In this document: piece after piece, positions 34,002 to 43,461 of the stretch
Layout: each line of letters starts with the position of its first letter
How positions within the stretch are numbered: the stretch's first letter is position 1
Assembly: GCA_031550535.1 (NCBI GenBank)
Contig: JAVBOM010000006.1
Span: forward strand, 1-64,000
Source: Avichristensenella sp031550535
GTDB taxonomy: Bacteria; Bacillota; Clostridia; Christensenellales; Aristaeellaceae
Length of the DNA stretch: 64,000 nucleotides
Direction of reading: 5' to 3'
Position numbers and translations under genes: made by a program
Notes under the pieces: model-generated
Seen by the model: the letters and a program-made list of their open reading frames with translations, nothing else
Told to the model about the DNA's origin: nothing
Databases searched by the model: none

Positions 34002-34038
34002 GGCATTCCGAGCGATGTACGCATGCAGTCGGAATGCC
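34002..34038 (-). terminator. hairpin with T run, minus-strand terminator
   Basis: A perfect 10-bp inverted repeat (GGCATTCCGA, 17-base loop, TCGGAATGCC) is followed on the minus strand by TATTTTTT. It would end minus-strand transcripts coming from the hairpin array. Confidence 0.65.
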
Positions 34039-34039
34039 G

Positions 34040-34260
34040 TTTCCGGTGCTGGCGGTGCTGTGTCTCTCGGGTGTCCTCGCGCGACGCAAGACCTTTTTTG
34101 TCGGGTGCCCTTCGCCGTTCCCAGCGCTGGTGGGGCTGTGCTGTTTTTCGCTGCCGGGGAGTGCTGTATGCTGCCAGTGCGACGCAAAGCCGCCAGCACG
34201 GCCCTTGCACGCCTTCCTCCGAGTTGTCCATGGTTCGTGGGGCGGATCACAGCCGCTAAG
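34040..34260. repeat. degenerate GC-rich repeat pair
   Basis: Two loosely similar segments of roughly 85-90 bases, each with CC(C/G)TT or GCGACGCAA-type blocks (GACGCAA occurs twice) and GCTGTG(C/T)TG. The stretch has no convincing gene; short frames on the minus strand are rich in Ser, Arg and Pro. Confidence 0.4.
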
Positions 34261-34319
34261 AGTATCCGAACCCAATTCGCCCACCTTGCCGGTGAACAGG
34301 GGGACGAGATAGCAATGAA

Positions 34320-34518
34320 AAGGGTACGACTTCAATTCGTATCCTTGACCTCACACAGGAAGCGGCACGGCGGCGAAAGGGTATCACTTCAAGATATACC
34401 CTTGATGGTGCGCGAGAAGCTGGGCGGCAGGGAAAGGGCACTCATTCAACGAGCACCCTTGACGGCGAACGGGAAGCAGAATAGTGATGAAAAGGGTGTT
34501 CCTTGAAGTAACACCCTT
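34320..34518. repeat. array of four 57-bp hairpin units
   Basis: Hairpins at 34320-34346, 34377-34403, 34434-34460 and 34492-34518, spaced 57, 57 and 58 bases. Each has the outer arms AAGGG/CCCTT (one G-T change in unit 1) and a TTCAA or TTGAA loop core, while inner stem bases vary and mostly still pair. A fifth, decayed unit may lie at 34262-34290. In one plus-strand frame the units also read as a 19-residue repeat. See findings. Confidence 0.75.
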
Positions 34519-34559
34519 GGCGGCTGGCGGGATAGGTGACTGCTTGCGGTCGGACCGGG

Positions 34560-35152
34560 ACGAATACCCTACCCCAAGGCCAAGGATTTTGTCAACATCC
34601 AAGATAAACGTGCCGCGATAACCCGCGTCAGCACAGAATCTTCCGATGGAAGGGTAGCGTTCGGTAGCAAGCTTTGCCGGCTCAATGCCTGACTTGGTAT
34701 CGTGGATATTGGCCGCATGAACGACGACTGCAAGCAGATTCCCCATGACATCTACGACAATATGCCGCTTGCGCCCTTTCGTTTTTTTCCTCCGTCAATG
34801 CCGCGTTCTTCGCTCGCGCCCACAGTCTTGACGCTTTGGGAATCGATGATTCCGTACGTTGGCTTGGGGCTGCGCCCCGCATCTTCGCGTGTTTTTGCCA
34901 CCATATGCTCTAAAATCTTGTCCCAAAGCCCGCTGTTCTTAGCGCGCCTATAGAAGCTATGCACTGTTGAATACGGTGGAAAATCGTGCGGTAGATGACG
35001 CCACTGGCACCCTGTCTTGACAAAGTACAGCACCGCGTCCGTCAACTCTCGTTTCGGCCATGAAGTCCTGCGTATAGCGGCGCTATCTCCGCCCATTGCT
35101 CATCCGTCAGGTCGCTCGGGTATGCTTGCTCCCGCTTCTTATATTCTTTCAT
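34560..35152 (-). pseudogene. IS5-family transposase, frameshifted and truncated
   Basis: Minus-strand fragments of an IS5/IS427-type transposase. From the ATG at 35152 the frame reads KKREQAYPSDLTDEQW, then shifts frame near 35058 into SWPKRELTDAVLYFVKTGCQW and DSQSVKTVGASEERG. A run of seven A at about 34790 then allows a -1 slip into the frame RKRHIVVDVMGNLLAVV and FCADAGYRGTF. The second shift could be the programmed frameshift known in this family. The first looks like a mutation. The last catalytic residue and the C-terminus are missing because the sequence joins the hairpin array near 34560. Terminal inverted repeats were not found. Confidence 0.8.
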
Positions 35153-35608
35153 CTATCCAGTATAGCATATCTTCCCTTGTGAATACAGGTTCTAAAAAAC
35201 TCAGTCGATGGACAAGAATCATGGTTACTCCCATGGCGAAGTCAATGTAGGGTCAAGAGGTGCCCAAGTGCGCACCGTTGATGAGGTTATACCGTTAAAA
35301 CGGAGATGAGAGGAAACCTGGAAATGGCCGGCTTTGTGATGACGGAGTGTGACACCGCGACGAACTCGGATATTGCCGCCGAGCGAATCCATGCTGAAAA
35401 GAATGGGATGTTTTCGTATCGCTCGGCACCGCCTCCGGCAAGCAAGGCAGTCCCGCCGCCCGCGTCGACGCTTATGACTCCGCCGACCACCAAGGACCAG
35501 TGCCCACCGCCACCGATTTGTTCACAACCATACCCCCATCTGTACCTTGCGATGGGTTGATGCCGATAATCCATCCTCGCGGGCGCGATCTTCGGCGGAG
35601 CCTTTCCG
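35153..35608. other. gene-free region downstream of the RidA operon
   Basis: No gene can be supported. Short frames on both strands lack ribosome sites and family motifs. It is likely a junction between mobile debris and the operon end; I see no clear terminator for the ridA operon. Confidence 0.4.
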
Positions 35609-36079
35609 TCAGTCCTTGAGCGCCACCAGCAGTTCCACTTCAACCGGAATATCCCCTGGCAGCACGTTGACACCGATAGCCGAACGCGCTGGGCAACCGG
35701 CTTCCTCGCCGAAGATCTCCGCCAGCAGCCGCGAAGCGCCGTTGGCGACCTCCGGTTGGCGGCAAAAGTCGTCGGCGCTGGCGACAAAAACCAGCATCTT
35801 CGCGAAACACCGTACGCGGTCCAGATTCCCCGTGTCCCGCTCCAGCACCGCCAGCGCGTTCAACACACAGCGGCGCGCGGCCTCCGCCGCGTCCTCCGGC
35901 GACACCTCCGCGCCAACCTTGCCGGAAAAAGGTGGCAGACCACAGATGGCCGGACCGCAGCCGGAAAGATACGCCAGATTATTGCCAAAGAACTTGCAGT
36001 ACGCGTACAGGCCGACCGGCTTCGGCGGCGTGGGAAGCGTGATGCCCAGCTCCTTCAGTCGGTTCGCAATGTTTGACAT
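35609..36079 (-). CDS. RidA-family enamine/imine deaminase
   Basis: A 156-residue RidA (YjgF/YER057c) protein of the slightly longer subgroup. RidA proteins hydrolyse reactive enamine or imine intermediates such as 2-aminoacrylate released by PLP enzymes. The conserved arginine is in CPARSAIGV, followed by LPGDIPVEVE. The first residues (MSNIANRLKELGITLPTPPKPVG) match the subgroup with the SxIxxRLxELGI start. GGAG precedes the ATG, and the start overlaps the beta-lactamase-fold gene by 25 bases. Being last in an operon that encodes a threonine-synthase-fold PLP enzyme, it probably detoxifies that enzyme's product. Confidence 0.92.
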   Translation of the reverse strand: MSNIANRLKELGITLPTPPKPVGLYAYCKFFGNNLAYLSGCGPAICGLPPFSGKVGAEVSPEDAAEAARRCVLNALAVLERDTGNLDRVRCFAKMLVFVASADDFCRQPEVANGASRLLAEIFGEEAGCPARSAIGVNVLPGDIPVEVELLVALKD

Positions 36080-37155
36080 GTCGAATCTCCGTTTCGTTCT
36101 CTATCGGCCCTCTCGTCAGCCCATAGCGCGGCGAGGTTGTGGAACGTGTGGCGCACATGGATGATCTCGTCACTGTCGCGCGACGGGTGCACGCGATTTG
36201 TCAGCAGCACCGCGTACAGGTCCCTGGTTGGGTCCATCCACAGGCTCGTGCCGGTAAAGCCGGTGTGCCCGTACGATATGGGGGAAAACAGGTCCCCGGC
36301 GGGAGAACCGCAGGGGTCCTTGCCCTGCCAGCCAAGGCCGCGCGCCAGGTTCAGCCCCTGGGTATGGTTCCTCGTCATCAGGACGATCGTCGCGGGCATC
36401 AGGTAGCGCGCGCCGCCCGGTGCCTTGCCGCTGAGCATGGCGCGGCACAGCTTCGCAATATCTTCCGCCGGCGCGAACAGCCCAGCGTGCCCGCAGACGC
36501 CGCCCATCACCACGGCATTCTCGTCATGCACCTCGCCAGTGACGACACACCCGCGCCACGGGCAGTTTTCTGTGGACGCGACGCGGTCAAGCAGCGGTCC
36601 CTTCGGGCAGTACAGCGTGCCGCGCATCTCAAGCGGGTCAAAAACCAGCGATTGCATCGCCGCGTCGAGCGGCGCGCCGGTGATAGCCGCGACGATCTCC
36701 CCCAGGATGATAAACCCCTGCGACGAGTACTCGACCGAAGGAATCGTCAGGTCGCGCGGCGGCATGTACTGGATACCGAGCAGCATCTCTTCCTTCGTGC
36801 GGCACGTGCGGTAGAGCTGCACCTGACCGTGGATCGTGCTGGTATGCGTCAGCAGCGCCAGCATGGAGATGCGCCCTTTCGGATGCCTCCTGAACGACGG
36901 CAGGAACCGGTCGACCGTGTCGTCCAGACAGATATGTCCCGCCTCAAAGAGCTTCATGAACGCGACCGCGACGATGGGCTTGGTGACAGACGCGAGGTCG
37001 AACAGCGTTTCCATGCCCGCACCGCCCCGACCGTTGCCGAGCGTCCCGACGGACCCCGAAGCGATTTCCTCCGTCCGTGTGCCTATGCTGTACGTGGCGC
37101 AGGTGAACGCGCCGCGTCGGACGCTCTCGTCCAACAACCGATCCAATCGATTCAT
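36055..37155 (-). CDS. class-C beta-lactamase-fold serine hydrolase
   Basis: A 366-residue serine hydrolase of the AmpC/D-aminopeptidase/esterase family. The catalytic SVTK is at 56-59, the second motif is VEYSS (instead of YxN), and the third is HTGFTG near 300. No signal peptide is present, so it is cytoplasmic and not a resistance lactamase. Family members include D-aminopeptidases, D-amino-acid amidases and esterases. It starts within the M20 gene's stop region (ATGA overlap at 37152-37155) and overlaps ridA. In this operon it could cleave imported D-amino-acid peptides or amides. Confidence 0.88.
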   Translation of the reverse strand: MNRLDRLLDESVRRGAFTCATYSIGTRTEEIASGSVGTLGNGRGGAGMETLFDLASVTKPIVAVAFMKLFEAGHICLDDTVDRFLPSFRRHPKGRISMLALLTHTSTIHGQVQLYRTCRTKEEMLLGIQYMPPRDLTIPSVEYSSQGFIILGEIVAAITGAPLDAAMQSLVFDPLEMRGTLYCPKGPLLDRVASTENCPWRGCVVTGEVHDENAVVMGGVCGHAGLFAPAEDIAKLCRAMLSGKAPGGARYLMPATIVLMTRNHTQGLNLARGLGWQGKDPCGSPAGDLFSPISYGHTGFTGTSLWMDPTRDLYAVLLTNRVHPSRDSDEIIHVRHTFHNLAALWADERADRERNGDSTCQTLRTD

Positions 37156-38315
37156 TTCTTATCTCCTTTTAGCAGCTTCCGCGCGACGCCCTCATACGCC
37201 CGCCCGGCGGCGAGAAGCTGTGCGATTTCGATATACTCGTCCGGGGCGTGCGCCTGCTCCATGCTGCCCGGGCCAAGGATCACCGTTGGGATATGGGCGA
37301 TGTTCACGAGCTTGGACATGTCACACCCGCCGTTGAAGCCCGTTGGCCGCCCCCGCCTGCCGGTGACCTCAAACACCGCCTCAAGCGCCGCGCCGACGAC
37401 TGCTTCCCCCGTGTGCGTCTCTGACGGTACCGTCGCGACGATACGTTCGGCCGATACGTCGGCCTGCGGGATCTCCGCCTTGAGCGCGGTCAACAACGCC
37501 GCCAGCTCACCGTCAGCCTTCGCATGAGTTTCCCCAGGCAGCAGGCGGCGGTCGATAATCATCTCGCACCGCTCGGGAATCGTATTCTGCCGCGTACCGC
37601 CGCCGATGACAGTGACGCTCGCGTTCGCGGGGCCAAGGATCGGGTGCGGTGCCGCTTCCAGCGCCACGTTCAGGCCGTTGTAAAGCCGAATGAACGCGGC
37701 GGCGTGGTCAATCGCGTTGATCCCTTCACGCGACCGGGCTGAATGCACCGCGCGGCCATGGAATGTTAGCCGCCGCATGTACGTCCCCTTGTGGACAGTG
37801 CAGACGGCAAGCTCCGTCGGCTCGCCGACGACTGCCGCGTCGGCCTTCAGGCCATTTTCCGCCAGGAACAGGCTGCCCAGCCCCCCGGCCTCCTCGCCCA
37901 TAACGGCGGTCAGAAGCAACGTGCCGGAAAGGCCCGCCGGGTTCCTGACCAACGCCTCGATGGCGCACAGCATCGCGGCCAGGCTGCCCTTCGCGTCGCA
38001 CGCGCCGAGGCCGTACGCGCGCCCGTCCCGCTCAAACGGCACAAACGGGTCGAACGCCCACTGCTGTCCGGACGGGTTGTTGACATCCATGTGCGTGTTG
38101 AACACCAGCGTTTTCCCCGGCCCGAACGCGTACGACAGCAGGCAATTGGGTTTGCCGGGTTCCACCTCCTGCAGCGTGACCGTCGCGCCTGTGTTGCCGC
38201 CAAAGGCGGCCAGCGCCTCCGCCACCGGAAAGACATTGTTCGGCGGCGTGGTGGACGGGATCGCAACCAGCGCCTTCAGCTTCTCCGCGGCGGACAGACC
38301 GTACAGCCAGCTCAC
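37152..38315 (-). CDS. M20 metallopeptidase/deacylase (ArgE/DapE type)
   Basis: A 387-residue M20-family zinc hydrolase. Ligand and catalytic motifs are visible: NTHMDVNNPSG, GLGACDAKGSLA, the catalytic and bridging pair in MGEEAGG, and VGEPTE; the lid domain has GRAVHSARSREGINAI, and the last histidine region is EQAHAPDEYIE. The GTG at 38315 lies in a GTGA overlap with the previous stop and has AAGGAGG upstream; a GTG at 38321 is the less likely start. It probably deacylates N-acyl amino acids or cleaves dipeptides brought in by the transporter. Confidence 0.92.
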   Translation of the reverse strand: MSWLYGLSAAEKLKALVAIPSTTPPNNVFPVAEALAAFGGNTGATVTLQEVEPGKPNCLLSYAFGPGKTLVFNTHMDVNNPSGQQWAFDPFVPFERDGRAYGLGACDAKGSLAAMLCAIEALVRNPAGLSGTLLLTAVMGEEAGGLGSLFLAENGLKADAAVVGEPTELAVCTVHKGTYMRRLTFHGRAVHSARSREGINAIDHAAAFIRLYNGLNVALEAAPHPILGPANASVTVIGGGTRQNTIPERCEMIIDRRLLPGETHAKADGELAALLTALKAEIPQADVSAERIVATVPSETHTGEAVVGAALEAVFEVTGRRGRPTGFNGGCDMSKLVNIAHIPTVILGPGSMEQAHAPDEYIEIAQLLAAGRAYEGVARKLLKGDKK

Positions 38316-39343
38316 GCGCACACCTCCTTGGGCGGCGGCACGGACGCGTCAATCGCGGTCCACCGTCCCTCCACGATCACGCCAACAGGCTCGATCACTC
38401 GCTCCACATGGATCCCGTGCCGCGCGGCGTCGGTAAACGGCGGATCGTCTCCGCACGGCGGCCGCAGCCGGAAAACCGTGCCGTTCGCGCGCGGGTTTCC
38501 GCACCAGCCGGTCAAGCCGAGCCGTGCCGCCGGGATGTCCGTCACGGAACGGATCACCGCATCCAGCGGCATCCCGAGCGCCAACAGCTTCGTCATCGTG
38601 ACGGCGAGGCTGTACGCCGGGCCATTCACGCTGCGCCCGTGCAGGTCAGTGCTGATGCTGAAATCGTAAAACCCACGCGCCAGGACCCCTTGCGCGACCG
38701 TTGCGTCAAAGCTGGCCGCGCCGTGGCCGATATCCAGCAGGACGCCTCGCGATAGCGCCGCTTCCATCGCGCGGATCGGCGTGCCGTCCGCGTTCCACAG
38801 TGGCATGTCCTTGCCGTGGAAGCAGTGCGTCACGATATCTCCGGCGCGAAGCAGCCGCAAGTTTTCCTCGTTGGACGGCGGGCACTCGCCCATGTGGACC
38901 ATGATCCGGCAGTTCGCCAGCTCCGCCGCCTCGACAGCGCGGCGAAGCGGCGCGGTGCCCCTGTCCTCCACGATGATGGCGCTCGATCGCGCTTTGATGC
39001 CCTTGATCAGCGCGGGATGGGCCAGCACCGCGTCGGCGGCGCGCCTAGGGTCCGCCAGCCGCATATCGAAGTACTCCTGCTTCGTCGTCAGGCCGATTGC
39101 GCTGACGTTCAGGAACGCCAGAATCTTTGTTTTCGTCGCTGGGATGACATAGCCGGTCAGCGCACCAAGCGTTTCCGCACCCGCGCTCCCGGCGTCGATC
39201 AGCAGGTGCACGCCCGTCTGCAGTCCAATATCGTCCGGGCGCAGCCCGAATGACGTGGTACCGTGGAACACATGGCAGTGGCTGTCGATCCAGGGCGGAC
39301 TGAGATACAAGCCTTGCGCTTCGTCCAGCGGTTCAGCCCACAT
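38312..39343 (-). CDS. amidohydrolase/deacetylase (EF_0837/AHA_3915-like)
   Basis: A 343-residue metal-dependent amidohydrolase. WIDSHCHVFHG supplies the HxH pair, KARSSAIIVEDRG the region of the bridging lysine or carboxylysine, then MVHMGE, ITHCFHGKD and IGHGAASF provide histidines, and STDLHG the final aspartate. This pattern matches the EF_0837/AHA_3915 group that acts on N-acetyl-D-amino acids or O-acetylated substrates. The N-terminal beta subdomain is short. The ATG at 39343 overlaps the oppF stop by 11 bases and has GGGGG upstream; ATG at 39358 is an alternative. Its product would feed the downstream M20 and PLP enzymes. Confidence 0.87.
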   Translation of the reverse strand: MWAEPLDEAQGLYLSPPWIDSHCHVFHGTTSFGLRPDDIGLQTGVHLLIDAGSAGAETLGALTGYVIPATKTKILAFLNVSAIGLTTKQEYFDMRLADPRRAADAVLAHPALIKGIKARSSAIIVEDRGTAPLRRAVEAAELANCRIMVHMGECPPSNEENLRLLRAGDIVTHCFHGKDMPLWNADGTPIRAMEAALSRGVLLDIGHGAASFDATVAQGVLARGFYDFSISTDLHGRSVNGPAYSLAVTMTKLLALGMPLDAVIRSVTDIPAARLGLTGWCGNPRANGTVFRLRPPCGDDPPFTDAARHGIHVERVIEPVGVIVEGRWTAIDASVPPPKEVCA

Positions 39344-40320
39344 GGTTCGCACCCCCATCCCCGTCGTACAGGTGGCACGCGACAAAGTGTTCCGCGCCGA
39401 TCTGCCGCAGCGCGGGCATTTCCGCCTTACACCGGCCAAAGCACGCAGGGCATCGGGTGTGGAACCGGCAACCGGAGGGTGGATTCGCGGGGCTGGGCAC
39501 ATCGCCGGTCAGCACGACCTGCTCCCGCCTGTGATCAATATCCGCGACCGGCGCGATGGATAGCAGCGCCTTCGTGTACGGGTGCAGCGCGTTGTCGTAC
39601 AGCTCCGTGCGCGGCGACAACTCAACCAGATTGCCCAGGTACATCACGCCCACCTTATCGCTGATGTGCTTGACTGCCGCGAGGTTGTGCGAGATGAAGA
39701 TATACGAAAGCCCCAGCTCGCGCTTGAGTTCCATCATCAGGTTCAGAATCTGCGCCTGGATGGACACGTCGAGCGCCGAGGTCGGCTCGTCCGCGATGAT
39801 CAGGCTTGGGCGCAACGCGATGGCCCGCGCAATGCCGACGCGCTGTTTCTGTCCGCCGGAAAACTGGCCCGGAAACCGCTGTACGTCGGTCGCGTTAATG
39901 CCGACCATGGTGAGCAGTTCGACCGCCTTCTTTTTCGCTTCATCCCGCGTTAGCACGCCGTTGACGAACAGCGGTTCGGCGACGATGTCACGGACGCGCA
40001 TCTTCGGGTTGAGGGACGCCTGCGGGTCCTGAAACACCATCTGCACGCGGCGGCGGTGGCGGCGCAGTTCCGCGCCGGTCAGCCGTGTGATGTCCTGCCC
40101 GTCAAAGAGAATTTTGCCCTCACCCGGCTCGTATACACGCATCAGTACCCTGGCGAGCGTGGACTTGCCGCAGCCGGACTCGCCGACAATGCCGATGGAC
40201 TCCCCGGCCCTGAGCGTGAACGATACGTCGTCCACGGCACGGATGTCGCCTATTTTGCGCTTGAGCAGGCTGGACCGAATCGGGAAGTACATTTTCAGGT
40301 GTTGAACGTCCAATAGCAGT

Positions 40321-40328
<8 letters not shown>
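39333..40328 (-). CDS. oppF: peptide ABC transporter ATPase OppF (second system)
   Basis: A 331-residue ATPase. Walker A GESGCGKST is at about 49-57, the signature FSGGQKQR and Walker B LIIADEPTSALD follow, and the C-terminal extension has HPYTKALLSIAPVAD. A cysteine pattern (GCRFHTRCPACFGRC) with ACH near the end is the usual OppF/DppF C-terminus, unlike in the first opp system. ATG at 40328 lies behind GGAGGAGG and overlaps oppD. Confidence 0.94.
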
Positions 40329-41316
<988 letters not shown>

Positions 41317-41331
41317 GTTGATCCCTCCCCG

Positions 41332-42579
41332 CTACGCCTGCTGAGGCTTTTCCAACAGTTTCCTGAGCGAATCGAAGTCCGCGCGCAGCCGCTCCTTCGG
41401 CAGGCCCACCGCCTTCATCACGGCGGATGGCTGCTTCAGCCCGGAGCCGGTTATCACGCAGACGACCGTCTCGTTGTCCTTGATCCACCCGGCCTGCCGC
41501 GCCTGCTTCATCGCAGCGACCGAGGCCGCCGACGCGGGCTCCGCCGCGATGCCTTCGCGCGCCAGATCGCGCATGGCGGCGAGGATTTCGTCCTCCGTGA
41601 CGCCCATCGCCGCGCCGTTTGAATCGTAGATCGCGCGCAGCACGCGCCGCCCGTGGTGCAGCGGGCTGTCCGCCGCGATGGATTGCGCGATCGTCCGTGT
41701 CGGATCTCCGTACGCGCCCGCCTCGTGGCTGCCCCGCAAGAACGCCTGCTTGTAGTGCGACGTGACCTCCGGCTGCACGCCGACCATTCTGGGCAGCCGG
41801 TCAGACAGGCCGAGCGCTTCCGGCTCGCGGAAGCCCTTCCACGCGCCCCACAGCCCTCCGCCCGTTCCGACCGGGTGGAACATCGCGTCCGGCGTTCGCC
41901 CGAGGTCCTCGGCAATCTCATACGCGTAGGTTTTCATCGCCTCGTGGCGAATAGGGTTGATGAAGTTGACGAACTGATACAGACCCGGCTCCCCGGATGC
42001 CCTGGCGAGCATTTCATCAATCTCGGCAAAACAGTCGAACTCCAGAATCGCGGTCCGCGCGCCGTACAACCCAATCATCGCCATTTTCGTCTCGCTGGCC
42101 ACATACTCCACGCACACCAGCACGTTCAGGCCGCCACGTGAGGCGTATGCCGCGAGCGAGGCACCCGCGTTGCCGGATGAGTACGTGAACCCACGCGTCA
42201 CGCCGATTTCCTTCGCATAGCTCACCGCAAGGCTGAACCCGCGATCCTTGAAGCTACCGGTCGGCATCATCGTATCGTTCTTGAAATATAGGTTTCCCAG
42301 CCCAAGCGACGGCCCGAGGCGCACCGACCGGATGAGCGGCGTCAGCCCTTCGCCAAGCGAAACAACGCTCTCGTCGCGCATCTCCGGGAAAAAGCCCCGG
42401 TAGCGCCACATGGAGCGCGCCGCCGGGTGCGTCGCGATTGCCCGTATTCCCTTGCGCATCGCGTCCAGGTCGTACCGCACTTCCAGCAGTCCACCGCATG
42501 CGGGGCAGGTGTTCAGCGCCTCGCGCATGCCGTAGGTTTTTCCGCAGTCATCGCAGCGCAGTTCCATTGCGTAGCCCAT
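41332..42579 (-). CDS. threonine-synthase-fold PLP enzyme
   Basis: A 415-residue fold-type II PLP enzyme of the threonine synthase family. It begins with a zinc-ribbon-like quartet (C9, C12, C25, C28: RCDDCGKTY and CPACGG) found in the short, thermophile/actinobacterial-type threonine synthases. The PLP lysine is K111 in TGSFKDRG, and the phosphate cup is HPVGTGGGLWG. ATG at 42579 is behind GGGAGG. The gene sits between oppC and oppD, interrupting the transporter genes, and ridA is in the same operon. A threonine biosynthetic role is therefore unlikely to be its whole story; a beta- or gamma-elimination of an imported amino acid, with enamine release and RidA clean-up, fits better. Confidence 0.88.
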   Translation of the reverse strand: MGYAMELRCDDCGKTYGMREALNTCPACGGLLEVRYDLDAMRKGIRAIATHPAARSMWRYRGFFPEMRDESVVSLGEGLTPLIRSVRLGPSLGLGNLYFKNDTMMPTGSFKDRGFSLAVSYAKEIGVTRGFTYSSGNAGASLAAYASRGGLNVLVCVEYVASETKMAMIGLYGARTAILEFDCFAEIDEMLARASGEPGLYQFVNFINPIRHEAMKTYAYEIAEDLGRTPDAMFHPVGTGGGLWGAWKGFREPEALGLSDRLPRMVGVQPEVTSHYKQAFLRGSHEAGAYGDPTRTIAQSIAADSPLHHGRRVLRAIYDSNGAAMGVTEDEILAAMRDLAREGIAAEPASAASVAAMKQARQAGWIKDNETVVCVITGSGLKQPSAVMKAVGLPKERLRADFDSLRKLLEKPQQA

Positions 42580-42593
42580 TGTTATTCCTCCCA

Positions 42594-43448
42594 TCAGCCG
42601 GACCGCTGCTTGGAGTTGGGGTCCAGATAGGTGTTCAGCACATCGCCAAGGATGTTGATGGAAATGACGATCAGCAGGATGCACACGCCCGGGAACAGCG
42701 AGATCCACCACGCGGTGTCCATGTAGAGCTGGCCCGCGTGCAGCATGTTGCCCCAGGTGGCGGTGGTCGGCGGGATACCGACGCCGAGGAAGCTGAGCGA
42801 TGACTCGGCCAGGATCGCCGTGGCGACCTGGAATGTGGCGATGGTGATCACCGGCCCGATCGCGTTGGGCAGGATGTGCCGGAACAGCAGCCGGAACGTA
42901 CCAACGCCCGCCGTCTGCGCTGCCGTCACGTAGTCGACGGTGCGGATGCTGAGTACCTGTGAGCGCACAATCCGCGCGTAAGACACCCACCCGGTCAGCC
43001 CCAGAACGAGTATCAGCTTGAAAAACCCGCCGCCGAATACCGCGATGATCGCCAGCGCGAACAGCATCGACGGGAATGCGAGCTGGATATCGGCCAGACG
43101 CATGAGGAAGGCGTCGAACTTTGGAAAGTAGCCCGCGAGCAACCCGGTCGCGATGCCGATGCTGCCGGCCAGCAGAGCCGCCAGTACGCCGACCAGGATG
43201 GACGCGCGGCTGCCATAAATCAGCCGGCTGAACAGGTCGCGGCCAACCTCGTCCGTGCCCAGCAGGTATTTAGTGTCCCCGCCCGCGCACCAGGAAGGCG
43301 GCAGCAGGCGCTTCATGATATTCTGTTTGTTTTCGGCATACGGCGCGAGCAACGGCGCGAAGATCGCGCATAGGATGAAGATCAACAGCACCGTGGCCGC
43401 AATCCAACCGACCGGGCTGCCAATGACGCGCCTGAGTTTCCTAAACAT
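42594..43448 (-). CDS. oppC: peptide permease OppC (second system)
   Basis: A 284-residue permease of usual size. TM1 is about 15-36, and the hallmark LLGTDEVGRDLFSRLIYGSR begins near 62, so it has none of the insert found in the first OppC. The EAA loop (YVTAAQTAGVGTFRLLFRHILPN) and LDPNSKQ C-terminus are normal. ATG at 43448 lies behind GCGAGG; the longer open frame has no ribosome site. Confidence 0.94.
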   Translation of the reverse strand: MFRKLRRVIGSPVGWIAATVLLIFILCAIFAPLLAPYAENKQNIMKRLLPPSWCAGGDTKYLLGTDEVGRDLFSRLIYGSRASILVGVLAALLAGSIGIATGLLAGYFPKFDAFLMRLADIQLAFPSMLFALAIIAVFGGGFFKLILVLGLTGWVSYARIVRSQVLSIRTVDYVTAAQTAGVGTFRLLFRHILPNAIGPVITIATFQVATAILAESSLSFLGVGIPPTTATWGNMLHAGQLYMDTAWWISLFPGVCILLIVISINILGDVLNTYLDPNSKQRSG

Positions 43449-43461
43449 GCGGCTCACCTCG

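Noticed and set aside
34320..34518. A CRISPR array
   Set aside because: The conserved part is the outer hairpin arms with variable inner stems, spacers are short and alike, and no cas genes are present in the window.
35287..35787. A 166-codon minus-strand frame downstream of RidA
   Set aside because: It overlaps the end of the ridA gene in another frame, lacks a ribosome site and shows no family.
36055..37155. A beta-lactam resistance gene
   Set aside because: Though it has SxxK and HTG motifs, it has no signal peptide, its second motif is YSS, and it sits in a peptide catabolism operon; a peptidase or amidase role is more likely.
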